A stretch of DNA of 13,121 nucleotides from Treponema sp. (GTDB lineage Bacteria > Spirochaetota > Spirochaetia > Treponematales > Breznakiellaceae), in NCBI GenBank assembly GCA_031288575.1, contig JAITRD010000311.1:1-13121 (forward strand), read 5' to 3'. Both the position numbers and the translations under genes were made by a program. The notes under the pieces were generated by a model. It had not been told where the DNA came from, did not search any database, and was given only the letters and a program-made list of their open reading frames with translations. The stretch's first letter is position 1, and each line of letters opens with the position of its first letter. Below are positions 12,428 to 13,121 of the stretch, one piece after another.

Positions 12428-13121
12428 ATGGGTCGTCACGCCGGGTATTCCTTCGTAAGGGGAATCATTATACGATTTTTCGCGGCTTTTACTATTATTA
12501 TCGCGGTGGTTATCGGTATCAGCCTGGGTTTATCCCTGGCGGAAACGGTGAATATCAAAAACCAGGAAAATTTCCGGGAATTCGCCCCGGCCCTGCCTAC
12601 GAAAATCCTGGACATCAACGGGACCCTGATTACCGAATTTTCGGCGGATGAAAAGCGGGAGCTGGTTTCTTTAAGCGAGCTTCCCCGGCATCTTATCCAC
12701 GCGGTCCTGGCCCGGGAAGACCCGGATTTTTATAAGCACCGGGGATTCAGCATCCGGGGAATTGCCCGGGCGGTTTACGGGCAGCTTACCGGGCGCAATC
12801 TGGGGGGGGGATCCACCATCACCCAGCAGGTGGCGGGGACCCTCTACACGGACCGGACCGAATACACCCTTTCCCGGAAGATCCGGGAACTCTGGTGGGC
12901 CTTCCAGATGGAACGGCGGTATACTAAAAACGAAATTCTCGAAATTTATCTCAATTATATGTATATGGGCCCCGGCACCTACGGGGTGGAAGCGGCGAGC
13001 AAATACTTCTTCGGCCACAGCGCCCGGGAGATAAGCCTGGCGGAGGCGGCGATCCTGGTCATTCAGCTATCCAGCCCTTCCCGGTACAATCCCCTGGATA
13101 ACCCCAATACCGCCCGGGACC
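12428..13121 (+). CDS. Class A penicillin-binding protein, N-terminal glycosyltransferase part
   Basis: 231 codons are visible and the frame is open to the window end. After a short basic N-terminus comes one membrane helix (about 13-37), then a GT51 peptidoglycan glycosyltransferase domain. Motifs in order: AREDPDFYKHRGF with catalytic Glu97, GGGSTITQQ (127-134), RKIRELWWAFQMERRYTKNEILEIYLN (150-176) and GPGTYGVEAASKYFFG (181-196). The enzyme polymerises lipid II into glycan strands outside the membrane. The transpeptidase domain expected downstream is not in the window, so a monofunctional transglycosylase is not excluded. The ATG is chosen because it gives the usual short cytoplasmic tail. 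A run of nine G (12802-12810) lies inside the GGGST motif. Confidence 0.92.
   Translation, partial: MGRHAGYSFVRGIIIRFFAAFTIIIAVVIGISLGLSLAETVNIKNQENFREFAPALPTKILDINGTLITEFSADEKRELVSLSELPRHLIHAVLAREDPDFYKHRGFSIRGIARAVYGQLTGRNLGGGSTITQQVAGTLYTDRTEYTLSRKIRELWWAFQMERRYTKNEILEIYLNYMYMGPGTYGVEAASKYFFGHSAREISLAEAAILVIQLSSPSRYNPLDNPNTARD

Overview
The window looks like a chromosomal segment of a moderately GC-rich spirochaete, most likely a Treponema of the insect-gut type. This is inferred from gene content and style (def-fmt plus a stand-alone PASTA membrane protein, an LplA/LplB/YtcP-type sugar importer, many small palindromic repeats); no rRNA or other marker is present to prove it. Two blocks of ordinary housekeeping genes enclose an accessory sugar locus. 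Each junction (2989-3622 and 11773-12427) is a gene-free stretch of about 650 bp packed with inverted repeats.

Left block: the 3' end of an AMP-forming acyl-CoA synthetase (+, 1-420) converges on a tight leftward operon def - fmt - PASTA-domain membrane protein (2988 to 447). Middle block: a leftward operon encodes a solute-binding protein, a GH51 alpha-L-arabinofuranosidase and two CUT1-type permeases (8743 to 3623). A hairpin attenuator follows the binding-protein gene. Divergent from it, across a 227-bp control region with a good promoter on each strand, lie a GH2 glycosidase (8971-10767) and a 310-aa regulator with an ArsR-like winged helix fused to a large C-terminal domain (10840-11772). 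Right block: the 5' end of a class A penicillin-binding protein, glycosyltransferase domain (12428 to the window end).

The middle block reads as one uptake-and-cleavage system. An arabinose-containing oligosaccharide is bound in the periplasm and imported by the two permeases; the ATPase is not encoded here and is presumably shared. It is then trimmed in the cytoplasm by the GH51 and GH2 enzymes, neither of which has a signal peptide, while the regulator may sense the sugar and act on the divergent promoters.

The most striking unexplained structure is a repeat present three times (3084-3240, 11787-11943, and inverted at 12194-12350). Each copy is 157 bp by matching ends, folds back on itself almost end to end, and shows paired base changes between copies that preserve the stems. 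Two further large inverted repeats (3398-3605 and 11942-12164) sit beside these copies. Other points worth a look are a kinase-less PASTA protein in the def-fmt position where Firmicutes carry a PASTA kinase, a nine-G tract inside the catalytic motif of the penicillin-binding protein, and promoters for def and the PBP that would place transcription starts at or next to the ATG.
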